Counted from the stretch's first letter, positions 25,616 to 36,025 are shown. The stretch is 64,000 bases of DNA from Phaeobacter sp. B1627 (GCF_006265095.1 NZ_VCNK01000004.1:424681-488680), one strand, 5' to 3'. Translations and numbers: made by a program. Notes: generated from the sequence alone by a model not told the origin.

Positions 25616-27151
25616 TCAGCGATGGCGGCGCGCCTGTTTCGGCCCCTCTGGCGTCACTGCATCGAGGGACAGCAGGTGATTCATATTGCCCATCCGGTGC
25701 CGCAGCATAGCCTGCATCATCCGGTTCAGATCACCCGCGCGGGCGGGGTCGCCGGCCACATTCTCCATCTCTCCGGCGCCCTCATGATCGAACAGGACCG
25801 GTGGCAGGTCGCTGGCAAAGACGACCAGCGTGAAGCGGGCATCGCGGAGGATCGCGAGGTTGCTGTCGCTGGCGCCACTGCCAAGCGCATGCTGCCAGGG
25901 GGTCGGCGCGACCGGGTCGCCATAGTCGAGTTCCGAAAAGCTGTAGCGCCGCCAGTCGGCCGGGGTCTCGCCGCGCAACAACGGCATCAGCGAGCGTCCA
26001 TCGACGGCATTGGGCACCGGTTGTTCGTTGAAGTCGAGGATCGTGGGCATCAGGTCGACCGATTCCGTCGGCTCAAGGCGCACCAGCCCGGCCTGCGCCC
26101 CGTTCCCCGGCAGGCGAATGCTGAGAGGGGTGTGGTAGGCCGCGTCGTAGAAGGTCTGCTTGCCCCACATGTGGTGATCGCCGAGCATTTCGCCGTGATC
26201 GGCGGTCATCACCACCAGCGTGTTCTCATACTGGCCGCTTTGTTTCAGATAGGCGATCAGGCGGCCAAAGTGGTGATCCACTTCGGTCGCGAGGCCAAGG
26301 TAGACCGAGCGCAGCTCCTGCACGGTGGCGGCATCGGCCTCTGTCGCGTCCTGACCGACGACCATGTCGCGGGCCCGTGTCGCGGCCATTGCGGGACCGC
26401 AGAACGGATGAAGGGCGGCCTCTGCCGCGCGGGTGGGCTGCGCTTCCGGGGCGGGCAGATTGGCCGGATTATACATGTCGTTGTAGGGCGCAGGCGCGAC
26501 CAGCGGCGGATGGGGGCGGATATAGGTCACATGGGCGCACCAGCTCTGCCCCTCCAGCGCCGGCAGATGATCCAGAACCCGATCGGTCAGGAATGCCGTA
26601 TCGCTGTCCTCCGCCCGGTAGAGCGCGGGGTCGCGGGGGCGCGGGGCGCGATCCCGGGGCGGGACCGGCCGGTACAGATCGGCATAGTCGGAAAAGGCAT
26701 AGCCACGGGATTTCAGGTGGGCGCGCCAGGGGTAGGATTCTTCGAACCGCATTTCCAGGGCCTCGGAAAAACCGTCCATGGGATGCTCATAGCTGTGCAT
26801 CGCCGGGTCGCCGCTTGGGAATTGGCGCGGGTCCTGCGTGGTGTCCGTGTAGCCGAACAACAGCGGCGTCAGCCCGGTTTTGCGCAGTTCGCGCGCAAGG
26901 TTGGGAGTGTCATGGCGCAGGGGCGTGCCATTGCGGACGCTGCGGTGGTTCATCGCATATTGCCCGGTCAGAATAGAGGTCCGCGACGGGCCACAGGGGG
27001 TCACGACCGACATATGGCGATCAAAGGAGACGGCCTCCTTGCGGAACTGGCGGATATTGGGCAGGGCGACGCTCTGCGCCAGCGCGCCGGACACGCAATC
27101 CGCGCGCAGTTGATCAAAGATCACGAACAGGATGTTTCGCGGAGTGTGCAT
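25616..27151 (-). CDS. sulfatase-family hydrolase, phosphonate monoester hydrolase-like
   Basis: A 511-residue alkaline-phosphatase-superfamily enzyme. Metal ligand Asp13 is in FVIFDQLRADC, and the formylglycine motif C-x-P-S-R is CGPSRTSILTG with Cys53 as the modified nucleophile. A second metal cluster is MTADHGEMLGDHHMWGKQ. NHRSVRNGTPL and the YIRPHPPLVAPAPYNDMY block resemble Rhizobium/Burkholderia phosphonate monoester hydrolases (from memory), enzymes promiscuous for phosphate diesters and sulfates. ATG 27151 follows AGAGG at seven bases. There is no signal peptide, so it is cytoplasmic. It needs formylglycine-generating enzyme, which is not in this window. Confidence 0.85.
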   Translation of the reverse strand: MHTPRNILFVIFDQLRADCVSGALAQSVALPNIRQFRKEAVSFDRHMSVVTPCGPSRTSILTGQYAMNHRSVRNGTPLRHDTPNLARELRKTGLTPLLFGYTDTTQDPRQFPSGDPAMHSYEHPMDGFSEALEMRFEESYPWRAHLKSRGYAFSDYADLYRPVPPRDRAPRPRDPALYRAEDSDTAFLTDRVLDHLPALEGQSWCAHVTYIRPHPPLVAPAPYNDMYNPANLPAPEAQPTRAAEAALHPFCGPAMAATRARDMVVGQDATEADAATVQELRSVYLGLATEVDHHFGRLIAYLKQSGQYENTLVVMTADHGEMLGDHHMWGKQTFYDAAYHTPLSIRLPGNGAQAGLVRLEPTESVDLMPTILDFNEQPVPNAVDGRSLMPLLRGETPADWRRYSFSELDYGDPVAPTPWQHALGSGASDSNLAILRDARFTLVVFASDLPPVLFDHEGAGEMENVAGDPARAGDLNRMMQAMLRHRMGNMNHLLSLDAVTPEGPKQARRHR

Positions 27152-27416
27152 TCGGTATCCTCTTGTGCCGGGCGCCGCGTGACAGTCCGTGATCATGCTG
27201 TGGTCATGGTGTGGAATGCAAACGGCCTGCTGGGATTTGCGGAACTTTTCCGTCGGGCGTCAAGCAGGCGGAGCGCGGAAAACGACAGGCCACGCCAGCG
27301 AGGCCAGCGCCGATCCGCCTGCTCTTCTCTGATTGTCCGGTTGCCCCGATCGCAGCCGGCCGCGCGCATAGGGGCGGCGGCCGGGACGGTGTGGATATGA
27401 TCAGCGCTGCCCCGGT

Positions 27417-29183
27417 TCAGGACGCGCGCCGGGTCGTGCCGGTGTCGCCGCTGTCCAATTGGAACTGACGGGCGTTGCGGGCCAGGACGCCCGCTTCGTT
27501 GCGCAGGCGCTGGGTGGTTGCCGAGGTTTCCTCGAACATCGCTGCGTTCTGCTGCGTCACCTGATCCAGCTGATCCGCCGCGGAGGTGATTTCAGACAGG
27601 CCGGTGGATTGTTCGCGCGCGGCTTCGGCCAGGGCTGTCACGGTATCGCTGATGGCCGCGATATGTCCGTTGATTTCGTCCAATGCAGTGCCGGAATCCC
27701 GGGCCAGGGCCACGCCGGTCTCTACTTCGCGACTGGCATTGGTGATCAGCTCGGCAATCTCGCGCGCCGCGTCCGAGGATTTCCCGGCCAACGCGCGGAC
27801 TTCGCCTGCGACCACGGCAAAGCCGCGCCCCGCCTCGCCCGCACGTGCCGCCTCCACCCCGGCATTCAGCGCCAGCAGGCTGGTCTGGAACGCGATATCA
27901 TCGATCAGCGTGGTGATGCTGGAAATCTTCTGAGAGCTCTCTTCGATCTCCATCATTGCAGCAATGGTGCGTTTGACCACCTGCGCGCCGTGTTCGGTGT
28001 GCTCGCTGGCCTGTTTCACCCGCTCCGAGGCTGCGTGGCTTTCGTCGGCCGAAGTTTTGACCGACGCCGAGAGTTCCGTCAGGGCCGCCGAGGTTTGCTC
28101 CAGCGACGCGGCCTGGGTTTCGGTGCGCATGCCCAATTCGCGGGAGGCCTCATCCAATGCGCTGCTTTCGCGTTCGATCTGACCGACTCCCGAAATCAGC
28201 CTGCGCATCAGCCCGGCGATCTCGGTCACGGTGGCGTTGAAGTCCTCGCTGATCTGGCGGAACTCCTCCGGCATGTCGTCGTCGACCCGCACGGTGAGGT
28301 CGCCGCCCGCGAAATCGGCCAGACGCTGGCTGAGGATGGCAACCACGCGCTGGCGCTCCTCGTCCTTGACCCGGGCCTCCTGCTCCATTGCGGCCTGCAA
28401 TTGAAGCCCGTCGCGAAAATTCGCGACAGCCAGCGCCATGCGTCCGACTTCGCTGCGGTCTTTCAGGCTGGGGACCTCGCTGTCGAGGTCGCCCTCGGAC
28501 ATGCGTGTCATCCGGGCCTGCAGCGCGTTCAGCGGCGGCAGGGTGTTGTGGATGATCAACGTCGAGGCAAGCAGCATCAGGACGACTCCGAGGCCCAGGC
28601 CGATGGCGGCAGCGAGACGCAGGGTGCCAAGGGCGTCTTCGATATCATCCACATAGGACCCGGTGCCCACGACCCAACCCCATGGTTCGTGATACAGCGC
28701 ATAGCCGATCTTGGGCTCGATGGCTTCGGTCTTTGGGTTGTCAAAGTAGTAGGTGATGCGGGAAAAACCGGTCTCGGTGATGCCGTTCAGGAACTCCCGG
28801 AAGATTTTGATGCCGGTGACATCCTCGACGTCGATTTGATTTTCGCCGATCCACTCCGGTTTGAACGGATGCGCCCGCATGGTGCCATCGAGTTCAAAGG
28901 CAAACATGTATCCGCTGCCCGAGAACCGGATAACCTCGAGCAGGCGGCGCCCTTCGGCCTGAGCAGCTGCCAGCGTCAGCTCACCCGCTTCGACACGGGC
29001 GTTCAGATCATCCAGCAGGCTGAGCGATGTGTCGGCGATCTTGTGCATTTCTTCGTCGCGCTGCTTGTAGGCTTGCGTCGTCGCACTGTTCAACATGTAG
29101 ACGGTAAGAGAGGATGCCGTGATCAGAGCCAACGCGACTATGGCGTAAAATCTGATGGACAATCCGTAGAAGGCGGCTGGCAT
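27417..29183 (-). CDS. methyl-accepting chemotaxis protein with Cache-type sensor
   Basis: A 588-residue chemoreceptor. TM1 is at ~8-30; a periplasmic sCache_2-like domain (35-180) contains FSGSGYMFAFELDGTMRAHP and YYFDNPKTEAIEPKIGYA; TM2 is at ~188-210; HAMP follows (~212-265, with a second HAMP-like LADFAGGDLTVRV around 300). The signalling tip is IAFQTSLLALNAGVEAARAGEAGRGFAVVA (~430-460). Cache domains of this kind usually bind small organic acids or amines. It is a lone receptor gene with no che operon nearby. The C terminus lacks an NWETF-like CheR tether. Confidence 0.92.
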   Translation of the reverse strand: MPAAFYGLSIRFYAIVALALITASSLTVYMLNSATTQAYKQRDEEMHKIADTSLSLLDDLNARVEAGELTLAAAQAEGRRLLEVIRFSGSGYMFAFELDGTMRAHPFKPEWIGENQIDVEDVTGIKIFREFLNGITETGFSRITYYFDNPKTEAIEPKIGYALYHEPWGWVVGTGSYVDDIEDALGTLRLAAAIGLGLGVVLMLLASTLIIHNTLPPLNALQARMTRMSEGDLDSEVPSLKDRSEVGRMALAVANFRDGLQLQAAMEQEARVKDEERQRVVAILSQRLADFAGGDLTVRVDDDMPEEFRQISEDFNATVTEIAGLMRRLISGVGQIERESSALDEASRELGMRTETQAASLEQTSAALTELSASVKTSADESHAASERVKQASEHTEHGAQVVKRTIAAMMEIEESSQKISSITTLIDDIAFQTSLLALNAGVEAARAGEAGRGFAVVAGEVRALAGKSSDAAREIAELITNASREVETGVALARDSGTALDEINGHIAAISDTVTALAEAAREQSTGLSEITSAADQLDQVTQQNAAMFEETSATTQRLRNEAGVLARNARQFQLDSGDTGTTRRAS

Positions 29184-29383
29184 GACGGTTTTCCCCCTGG
29201 GTTTGCAGCTGCCATAGTGTTTCTCTCAAATATGCTAACGGTCGCTTTACGGCGGGTTTTTACGGGGATGTGACGTTGGGTCCCAAAGGTGGGGCGGAAA
29301 ATGATCCGGTTTTCTTGAACAGTGCATTTGGTCAGGAGGGCAGGCGGATTTCTCCCTGTGTTGTTCGCCCTGTGTCTTGTGCG

Positions 29384-29418
29384 AAAAAGAAACAAAAAAC
29401 GCCCGGCGGAACCGGGCG
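29384..29418 (-). terminator. Rho-independent terminator of icd
   Basis: Read leftward: CGCCCGG, 5-nt loop TTCCG, CCGGGCG, then TTTTTTGTTTCTTTTT. A perfect 7-bp GC stem plus U-rich tail 36 bases past the icd stop. Confidence 0.92.
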
Positions 29419-29453
29419 CTTTTCTGACGTTCAATCGGGTGTGACCGGAGGCG

Positions 29454-31667
29454 TCAGCCGATGATCCCGTTGAGGGTCGCAGAGGGCCGCATCACTGCGG
29501 CCTTTTTTTCAACCGACGGGTGGTAGTAGCCGCCGATATCGACCGCTTTGCCCTGCGCCGCCGCCAGTTCCGACAGGATGGCAGCTTCGCCAGAGGCCAG
29601 AGCCGCGGCAATCGGCGCAAAATGCGCCGCCAGTTCCGCGTCGTCGCTTTGGGCGGCGAGCGCTTCGGCCCAGTAGCGGGCGAACCAGTAGTGGCTGTCG
29701 CGGTTGTCCGGCTCGCCGACCTTGCGCGAAGGCGATTTGTTGTTGTCGAGGATGCCTTGGGTGGCGATTTCGGCCGCAGCACCCAGCACGCCCGCCTTGG
29801 CGTTGCCTTTGACATCCGCGAGGAAATTCAGGCTCTCGCCGAGAGCGCAGAATTCGCCCATGGAATCCCAACGCAGGTGGTTTTCTTCGACCAACTGCTG
29901 CACGTGCTTGGGCGCGGAGCCACCGGCACCGGTTTCAAACAGGCCGCCGCCGTTCATCAGTTTCACGATCGACAGCATCTTGGCCGAGGTGCCCAGTTCG
30001 AGGATCGGGAACAGGTCGGTCAGATAGTCGCGCAGCACATTGCCGGTGATGGCGATACTGTCCTTGCCTGCGGTGATCGTCTCGAGGCTCTGACGGGTCG
30101 CTTCGCGCGGCGCCATGATCAGGAATTTGTCAGCGACACCAGCGGCTTCCAGCGCCGGTTTCACGTATTTGATCAGCTCGGCATCATGGGCGCGGTTCGC
30201 GTCCAGCCAGAAGATCGCCTCGGAGCCGGTCAGGCGCTGACGGTCAAGAGCCAGTTGGATCCAGTTCTCGATCGGGGCCTTTTTGACGGTGCAGGCGCGC
30301 CAGATATCACCGGCCTCGACCTCGTGGGAGTGCAATGTCTCGCCATTGGCCAGAACGATGCGGATGGTGCCGTCGGCAGGGGCCTCGAAGGTGGTCGGGT
30401 GCGAGCCGTATTCTTCCGCCTTCTGGGCCATCAGGCCAACGTTGGCGACAGAGCCCGCGGTGGTCACATCCAGCGCGCCATTGGCTTTGAAGAAGTTGAT
30501 GCTCTCGTCATAGACGGTGGCGTAGCAGTTGTCGGGGATGACGCAGTTCACGTCCCCTTTGTTGCCTTTGGAATCCCAGCCCTTGCCGCCGGCGCGGATC
30601 ACCGCAGGCATGGAGGCGTCGATGATCACATCCGAGGGCACATGCAGGTTGGTGATGCCCTTGTCGCTGTCGACCATATACATTTCCGGGCGCTCGGCAG
30701 CGACCGCATCGATGGCCGCAAGGATCTCGGGCGAGTCCTTCACGCGCTCCAGCAGGTCGCCCATGCCGGAATTCGCGCTCACGCCCAAAGCTTTGAGTTC
30801 ACTCCCGTATTTCTCAAAGACCGGCTTCAGCCAGGCCCGGACGGCATAGCCGAAAATGATCGGGTCAGAGACCTTCATCATCGTGGCCTTCATGTGGATC
30901 GAGAACATGGTGCCGTCGGATTTGGTGTCCTCGATCGCGGCCTCAAGGAAGGCCGAGAGCGCCTTGACCGACAGGAAGGTCGCGTCGGTGACGGTGCCCT
31001 CGGTCAGGGGCCAGCCCTCTTTCAGCACGGTGACCGCGCCGTCTTTGCCGGTGAATTCGATCTTGGCATCCCCGGCCTGTGCAGCGGTCAGTGTCGCGGA
31101 TTTCTCGTTGGCGTAGAAATCGTTGCCCGGCATGCTGGAGACTTTGGTCTTGCTGTCGGCCGCCCATTTGCCCATCGAATGCGGATTGTTCTGCGCATAG
31201 TTCTTCACCGCTTTGGCGGCGCGGCGGTCGGAGTTGCCTTCGCGCAGGACCGGGTTCACCGCAGAGCCCTTGATCGTGTCGTAGCGCGCGCGGATTTCCT
31301 TTTCCGCATCCGTGGCCGGGGCTTCGGGGTAGTCGGGCAGAGCGTATCCCTGACCCTGCAGCTCGGTCACTGCGGCCACCAGCTGCGGCACCGATGCGGA
31401 GACGTTCGGCAGTTTGATCACATTGGCGTCCGGGGTCTTCACCAATTCGCCCAATGCCGCCAGATCGTCGCTTTGGCGCTGGTCTTCTGTCAGGGCCTCG
31501 GGGAAGGTCGCAATGATACGGGCCGCCAGAGAAATGTCCTTGGTGCCGACGGAGACGCCTGCGGCCTCGGCGAATTTGCGAATGATCGGCAGGAAGGATG
31601 CCGAGGCCAGCTCGGGCGCTTCGTCTACGATGGTATACAAAATGTCCGGCGTTGAATGTTCTGCCAT
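29454..31667 (-). CDS. icd: isocitrate dehydrogenase [NADP+], monomeric type
   Basis: A 737-residue enzyme converting isocitrate to 2-oxoglutarate in the TCA cycle. Length and motifs match the monomeric IDH family and not the ~400-residue dimeric form: N-terminal [14 protein letters not shown], substrate segment [22 protein letters not shown], metal/substrate region [25 protein letters not shown] (split over ~345-370) and coenzyme region around [18 protein letters not shown] 31667 fits the family start. It is transcribed alone and ends at a strong terminator. Monomeric IDH is common in Rhodobacteraceae. Confidence 0.96.
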   Translation of the reverse strand: MAEHSTPDILYTIVDEAPELASASFLPIIRKFAEAAGVSVGTKDISLAARIIATFPEALTEDQRQSDDLAALGELVKTPDANVIKLPNVSASVPQLVAAVTELQGQGYALPDYPEAPATDAEKEIRARYDTIKGSAVNPVLREGNSDRRAAKAVKNYAQNNPHSMGKWAADSKTKVSSMPGNDFYANEKSATLTAAQAGDAKIEFTGKDGAVTVLKEGWPLTEGTVTDATFLSVKALSAFLEAAIEDTKSDGTMFSIHMKATMMKVSDPIIFGYAVRAWLKPVFEKYGSELKALGVSANSGMGDLLERVKDSPEILAAIDAVAAERPEMYMVDSDKGITNLHVPSDVIIDASMPAVIRAGGKGWDSKGNKGDVNCVIPDNCYATVYDESINFFKANGALDVTTAGSVANVGLMAQKAEEYGSHPTTFEAPADGTIRIVLANGETLHSHEVEAGDIWRACTVKKAPIENWIQLALDRQRLTGSEAIFWLDANRAHDAELIKYVKPALEAAGVADKFLIMAPREATRQSLETITAGKDSIAITGNVLRDYLTDLFPILELGTSAKMLSIVKLMNGGGLFETGAGGSAPKHVQQLVEENHLRWDSMGEFCALGESLNFLADVKGNAKAGVLGAAAEIATQGILDNNKSPSRKVGEPDNRDSHYWFARYWAEALAAQSDDAELAAHFAPIAAALASGEAAILSELAAAQGKAVDIGGYYHPSVEKKAAVMRPSATLNGIIG

Positions 31668-32136
31668 GTTTCACAACCTTTCTGCGAATACGGAAGTTGG
31701 TGTTTCGTCGTGTCTGCGGCGTCGTTTCTGCGGCATGGGCTGCTGCGTCATCCGATCACCGGTCCGGGAGAGCAGGAGAGCCTTGAACCCGGATCTGTGT
31801 GATGCTTACACGCTTCTCCTAGACCACCGGATTGCGCAAGGCAATTGTCTCGGTCGGTTTTCCACAGGCAGACGCGGCAAGTTTTTTAGGATTTGACTAT
31901 CCTTGAGCGGATTTCCTCCGCTTCGTCGAGTGCCAAAGGCGCGCATAGGAAAGCGGAAGGGGAAGTGGGCTGGAGGCCGGGGCGAAGGGACGCGCGCGGA
32001 ACGCCGGGACGCTGCAGGCGGCCACAGCGGCCCGCGGGCCTGCGTGTCAGGCTATAGACTGTGGCGGCCTCTGAGTGGCCCTGGTACCGTGCTGGCGCCG
32101 TGCTGGCCCCGTTCTTTCCCTGTGCTGGGCGTGGTG
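31668..32136. other. 469-bp spacer upstream of icd
   Basis: No convincing gene. The first ~220 bp must hold the icd promoter and leader; 31750-31830 has tRNA-reminiscent fragments (GTGT/ACAC stem with a 7-nt loop, and a GGTTCAAGGC string on the minus strand) that do not fold into a tRNA. 31980-32120 is GC-rich with GGCC-type short repeats. A 111-codon frame on the minus strand (31886-32221) has atypical composition and no ribosome-binding site. Confidence 0.5.
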
Positions 32137-32712
32137 TCATTCGCGCAGCTCGTCCGGCGCCACCCCCCAGAGCTTTGCCTTGGGTGCCCAGCCGTGGTGA
32201 CCGCCGGCGGTGACCTCGCACCAGTTGATCTCACAGGCGCCCAATTGCGCGACCACGCCCAGCTCAAAGGCTGCCATCACCGGGGCAGTCTCTTCCGGGC
32301 GGGAGCGGACGCGCAGCATGTCCTCTTCGATCAGCACGGTGCGAATGCCGCTCAGCAGCGCATAGTGCACCCAGCCACCTGCGCCATCGCGGTCCCGGAC
32401 CCGGCGCCAATGGCCATATTCTGCGGTGATTTCCAAGGGCATCCCGCGTCGCTTGAACACCCAGTCGATCCGGTGCGTGAGCGAAGGGCCACGGCGGACG
32501 TTGCCTTCGGAGGCCTTCATCGAGACAAACCGGGGCAGTGGCAGATTGGTCACCGGACCGCGTTTTTGCTCCGGCATCTCCTGCGCCGCCGCCCCGGCCC
32601 CCGGATACACCGCGAGACTCAGCAGCAGCAGCGCGGTGGCTGCGACAGCGCGCGAGATACCGCAGGTGCGGCGGGGGGAACCTGTTCTTTTTTGCACGGC
32701 CTGTCTGCTCAT
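32137..32712 (-). CDS. secreted SH3-domain protein
   Basis: A 191-residue protein with an N-terminal signal/anchor (AVAATALLLLSLAVYPGAGAAA, cut near AAAQE) and a bacterial SH3-like region (RFVSMKASEGNVRRGPSLTHRIDW and WVHYALLSGIRTVLI), followed by a second SH3-like repeat (LRVRSRPEETAPVMAAFELGVVAQL). Such proteins act in the periplasm, often on peptidoglycan, but the role here is unknown. ATG 32712 is preferred to one at 32814. Its divergence from a D-glycerate dehydrogenase gene is, as I recall, a conserved neighbourhood in Roseobacter genomes, which supports it being real. Confidence 0.82.
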   Translation of the reverse strand: MSRQAVQKRTGSPRRTCGISRAVAATALLLLSLAVYPGAGAAAQEMPEQKRGPVTNLPLPRFVSMKASEGNVRRGPSLTHRIDWVFKRRGMPLEITAEYGHWRRVRDRDGAGGWVHYALLSGIRTVLIEEDMLRVRSRPEETAPVMAAFELGVVAQLGACEINWCEVTAGGHHGWAPKAKLWGVAPDELRE

Positions 32713-32873
32713 TTTTGTCACGGACACCTTGTTTTTATGACTTCGACGCCCTCTGATCCTGAAGATCCCAATACCGCATCGGCTGCCGGGGTGGAAGGGT
32801 GCTTGTGCCCGCAATTATCTTGCGACACGATGCCATGGAACGGATAGATTTGCATAGCCGAGGGAGTAGGCAA

Positions 32874-33860
32874 GTGCCCAGAGACCGCCTGAGTGTTGTT
32901 GTTACGCGACGGTTGCCGGAGCCGGTGGAAACCCGCCTCAGCGAGTTGTTTGACGTGCGTCTGCGCATCGATGACACACCGATGACCCGCGCCGAGCTCG
33001 CCGCCGCCATGAAGGACGCCGATGTGCTGGTGCCCACGGTCACCGACACGATCGACGCGGCGCTGCTTGGCCAGGCCGGCGAGCAGTTGCGGCTGATCGC
33101 CAATTATGGCGCGGGGGTGGACAATATCGACGTGGCCACCGCCCGTCAGCGCGGCATTCTGGTGTCGAACACGCCCGGCGTTCTGACCGATGACACGGCG
33201 GATATGACCATGGCGCTGATCATGGCCGTAGTGCGCCGCATCCCCGAAGGTCTGGCCGTCATGCAAAAAGGCGAGTGGGACGGCTGGGCGCCCACGGCCC
33301 TGCTGGGGGGGCGTCTGGCGGGACGGCGGCTTGGTATTCTCGGCATGGGCCGTATCGGTCAGGCCGTGGCCCGGCGGGCGCGCGCCTTTGGCATGCAGGT
33401 CCATTACAACAACCGCCGTCGCCTGCGGCCCGAGGTCGAAGAGGCGCTGGAGGCCACCTGGTGGGAGAGTCTCGATCAGATGGTGGCGCGGATGGATGTG
33501 ATCTCGGTGCATTGCCCCTCGACGCCCTCGACCTTCCATTTGATGAATGCCCGTCGGCTCAAGCTGTTGAAACCCGAGGCGGTGATCGTCAATACCTCCC
33601 GCGGCGAAGTGATCGACGAGAACGCCCTGACGCGCGGGCTGCGGGCCGGGGAAATCGCCGGGGCCGGGCTTGATGTCTATGAGCATGGCACCACCATCAA
33701 CCCGCGCCTGCGTGAATTGGCCAATGTGGTGCTGCTGCCCCATATGGGCTCCGCAACGCTGGAGGGGCGGATCGAGATGGGCGAGAAAGTGTTGTTGAAT
33801 ATCAAGACGTTCGAAGACGGGCACCGGCCGCCGGATCAGGTGGTGCCCTCGATGCTCTAG
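32874..33860 (+). CDS. D-glycerate / 2-hydroxyacid dehydrogenase (glyoxylate reductase-type)
   Basis: A 328-residue D-2-hydroxyacid dehydrogenase reducing glyoxylate or hydroxypyruvate with NAD(P)H. The Rossmann motif is LGILGMGRIGQAVARRA (~155-170), with catalytic Arg in VNTSRGEVIDE (~240), Glu in the GAGLDVYEHG region (~270) and His in LLPHMGSAT (~293). The start is GTG 32874: AGGGAG lies seven bases before it and the protein then begins at the family N terminus RDRLSVVVTRRLPE. An ATG at 32799 would add 25 unrelated residues. Confidence 0.92.
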   Translation: MPRDRLSVVVTRRLPEPVETRLSELFDVRLRIDDTPMTRAELAAAMKDADVLVPTVTDTIDAALLGQAGEQLRLIANYGAGVDNIDVATARQRGILVSNTPGVLTDDTADMTMALIMAVVRRIPEGLAVMQKGEWDGWAPTALLGGRLAGRRLGILGMGRIGQAVARRARAFGMQVHYNNRRRLRPEVEEALEATWWESLDQMVARMDVISVHCPSTPSTFHLMNARRLKLLKPEAVIVNTSRGEVIDENALTRGLRAGEIAGAGLDVYEHGTTINPRLRELANVVLLPHMGSATLEGRIEMGEKVLLNIKTFEDGHRPPDQVVPSML

Positions 33861-33905
33861 GGGCTCGGGATCGCTCCGCTGGCCGGTCAGGAAGGCATCT
33901 GGACA

Positions 33906-33952
33906 GGCCAGCATTCGGTCAGGCCAGCATTGATCGGGCCAGCATTCGGTCG
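33906..33952. repeat. 16-bp tandem repeat, three units
   Basis: GGCCAGCATTCGGTCA (33906-33921), a 15-bp variant GGCCAGCATTGATCG (33922-33936), and GGCCAGCATTCGGTCG (33937-33952), in the spacer between the D-glycerate dehydrogenase and gamma-glutamyltransferase genes. Confidence 0.8.
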
Positions 33953-34053
33953 GGCGGGGGCTCGGCTGGCAGGCCGGTGTGGTGACAAACAGGCTGGCGG
34001 GCAGCGGCGGTGGAGCCGCGCTGTGGACAGACCGGTCAGATAGGGAGGATAAC

Positions 34054-35850
34054 ATGAGATCATTTCTGTGGGGCGGGGCTGCCCTTGTGGCCCTTGCCAG
34101 TCTGGGCGGCACAGCGGGTGCGCAACAGGTTGCCGATGCGGTGGCGCCGGAAACCGGGATCGCGCCGGCAGGCCTTGCCCTGTCCGGGGCGGCTGCTGCG
34201 GCGATGGCGGCCCGGGATCAGGGCATTCCGGTCGAGGCCGAGGACTGGATGGTTGCCGCCGCCAACCCTCTCGCCGTCGAGGCGGGCGCGCGGGTGTTGC
34301 GCGCCGGAGGCTCCGCAGCCGATGCGATGATCGCGGTGCAGACGGTGCTCGGTCTGGTGGAGCCGCAATCCTCCGGCCTCGGCGGTGGCGCCTTTCTGGT
34401 CTATTACGAGGCCGCGACCGGTGCGCTGACGACGCTGGACGGCAGGGAGACCGCGCCGCTGGCGGCGACCCCACGGCTGTTTCAGGACGAGGAGGGCGCA
34501 CCTCTGGGGTTCTTTGATGCGGTGGTCGGCGGCCTGTCTGTCGGCACCCCCGGCACCCCGGCGCTGCTGGAGGCGGCCCATCGCAAATGGGGGCGCGCGA
34601 ATTGGGGTACGCTGTTCACCGATGCGATCACTCTGGCCGAGACCGGGTTTGCGGTGTCGCCCCGGATGGCGGGATCCATCGCCAATGACGCCGAGCGTCT
34701 GGGGCGGTTCCCGGCCACGGCGGCCTATTTCCTGCCGGAGGGTCAGCCCCTTGAGCCGGGCGATGTGATCACCAACGCAGCCTATGCCAAGGTGCTGCGC
34801 GCCATGGTGGAGGAGGGGGCGGACGCGGTCTATTCCGGACCCATCGCCGCCGATATCGTGCGCACGGTGCAATCGGCGCCGGGCAATCCCGGGGTTCTGT
34901 CGGCGATGGATCTGGCGCTCTATCAGGTCAAGGAGCGGCCGGCGGTCTGCGCCAGCTACCGTGACTTCGAGGCCTGCGGCATGGGGCCGCCCTCCTCGGG
35001 TGCGCTCACCGTGGGGCAGATTCTCGGCATGTTGGGTTCCTATGATCTGGCGGCTCTGGGGGCGGACAATCCGGCCAGCTGGCGGCTGATCGGTGACGCC
35101 TCGCGGCTCGCCTTTGCGGACCGGGGGCGCTATATGGCCGACAGCGACTATGTGCCGGTGCCCACCGCCGGTCTGGTCGATGCGGAATATCTGGCGGCGC
35201 GCGCCGAACTGCTGCGGGGCGATGGGGCACTCGAAGCGGTCGCCCCGGGCACTCCGACCTTTGATCATGCGCTGATCCAGGCGGATGATGAGAGCATTGA
35301 ATTCCCCTCCACCTCCCACATCTCCATCGTTGACCGCTACGGGGATGTGCTGTCGATGACCACCACGATCGAGAACGGCTTTGGCTCGCGGCTGATGACC
35401 AACGGCTTCCTGCTGAACAATGAGCTGACGGATTTCTCGTTTCGCAGCCATGCGGACGGCGTGCCGATCGCCAACCGGCTGGAGCCCGGGAAGCGGCCGC
35501 GGTCGTCGATGTCTCCGACCATTGTCATGCAGGACGGAGCGCCGGTGCTCGCTATCGGCTCGCCGGGGGGGAGCCGGATCATCGGCTATGTGGCGACGGC
35601 CATTGTTGCCTGGGCGGATTGGGGGATGAACGTGCAGGCGGCGCTGTCGCTGCCCCATGCGGTGAACCGGTTCGGCACCTACGATCTTGAGGCGGGGACC
35701 GAGGCCGAAGCGCTCGCCGAGGACCTCAGTGCGATGGGCTATGAGGTGAATGTGCGGGATCTCAATTCCGGGCTGCACGCGATAGAGATCGGTGAGACCC
35801 TGAAAGGGGGCGCGGATCCGCGCCGCGAGGGTATCGCGCTCGGCGAGTGA
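34054..35850 (+). CDS. ggt: gamma-glutamyltransferase
   Basis: A 598-residue periplasmic N-terminal-nucleophile hydrolase, made as a proenzyme that cleaves itself into large and small subunits. The signal peptide is FLWGGAALVALASLGGTAGA. AANPLAVEAGARVLRAGGSAADAM and SSGLGGGAFLVYY are large-subunit hallmarks. The autocleavage/catalytic Thr420 is in FPSTSHISIVD, and the small-subunit motif GSPGGSRIIGYV binds the gamma-glutamyl group. AGGGAGG precedes ATG 34054. It degrades extracellular glutathione and gamma-glutamyl peptides. Confidence 0.95.
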   Translation: MRSFLWGGAALVALASLGGTAGAQQVADAVAPETGIAPAGLALSGAAAAAMAARDQGIPVEAEDWMVAAANPLAVEAGARVLRAGGSAADAMIAVQTVLGLVEPQSSGLGGGAFLVYYEAATGALTTLDGRETAPLAATPRLFQDEEGAPLGFFDAVVGGLSVGTPGTPALLEAAHRKWGRANWGTLFTDAITLAETGFAVSPRMAGSIANDAERLGRFPATAAYFLPEGQPLEPGDVITNAAYAKVLRAMVEEGADAVYSGPIAADIVRTVQSAPGNPGVLSAMDLALYQVKERPAVCASYRDFEACGMGPPSSGALTVGQILGMLGSYDLAALGADNPASWRLIGDASRLAFADRGRYMADSDYVPVPTAGLVDAEYLAARAELLRGDGALEAVAPGTPTFDHALIQADDESIEFPSTSHISIVDRYGDVLSMTTTIENGFGSRLMTNGFLLNNELTDFSFRSHADGVPIANRLEPGKRPRSSMSPTIVMQDGAPVLAIGSPGGSRIIGYVATAIVAWADWGMNVQAALSLPHAVNRFGTYDLEAGTEAEALAEDLSAMGYEVNVRDLNSGLHAIEIGETLKGGADPRREGIALGE

Positions 35851-35936
35851 CCCGAAGGCGACGCGGTGCGAGGGGGCGACACCCATCCGCCGGGCGTCTG
35901 ACCGAGGTTGCCGGCTGACAGCGTCTGGGATGTTGG

Positions 35937-35979
35937 TTTGCCGGTCTTGCTGTGCCGGTCTCGGTCTGGCGGTCTTGCG
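35937..35979. repeat. 14-15 bp imperfect tandem repeat, three units
   Basis: TTTGCCGGTCTTGC, TGTGCCGGTCTCGG and TCTGGCGGTCTTGCG in succession, in the 225-bp spacer after ggt. Confidence 0.6.
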
Positions 35980-36025
35980 ATTCGGGCAGCCGGGGCCTAG
36001 GGTGCGGCGCACTCAGCCGTTAACA

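Noticed and set aside
31750..31830. tRNA-like fragments upstream of icd
   Set aside because: A GTGT/ACAC stem with a 7-nt loop and a GGTTCAAGGC string look tRNA-like, but there is no T at position 33, no T-stem pairing and no acceptor stem.
31886..32221. 111-codon minus-strand frame between icd and the SH3 protein gene
   Set aside because: Arg/Ala/Gly-rich composition, overlap with the 3' end of the SH3-protein gene, and no ribosome-binding site.
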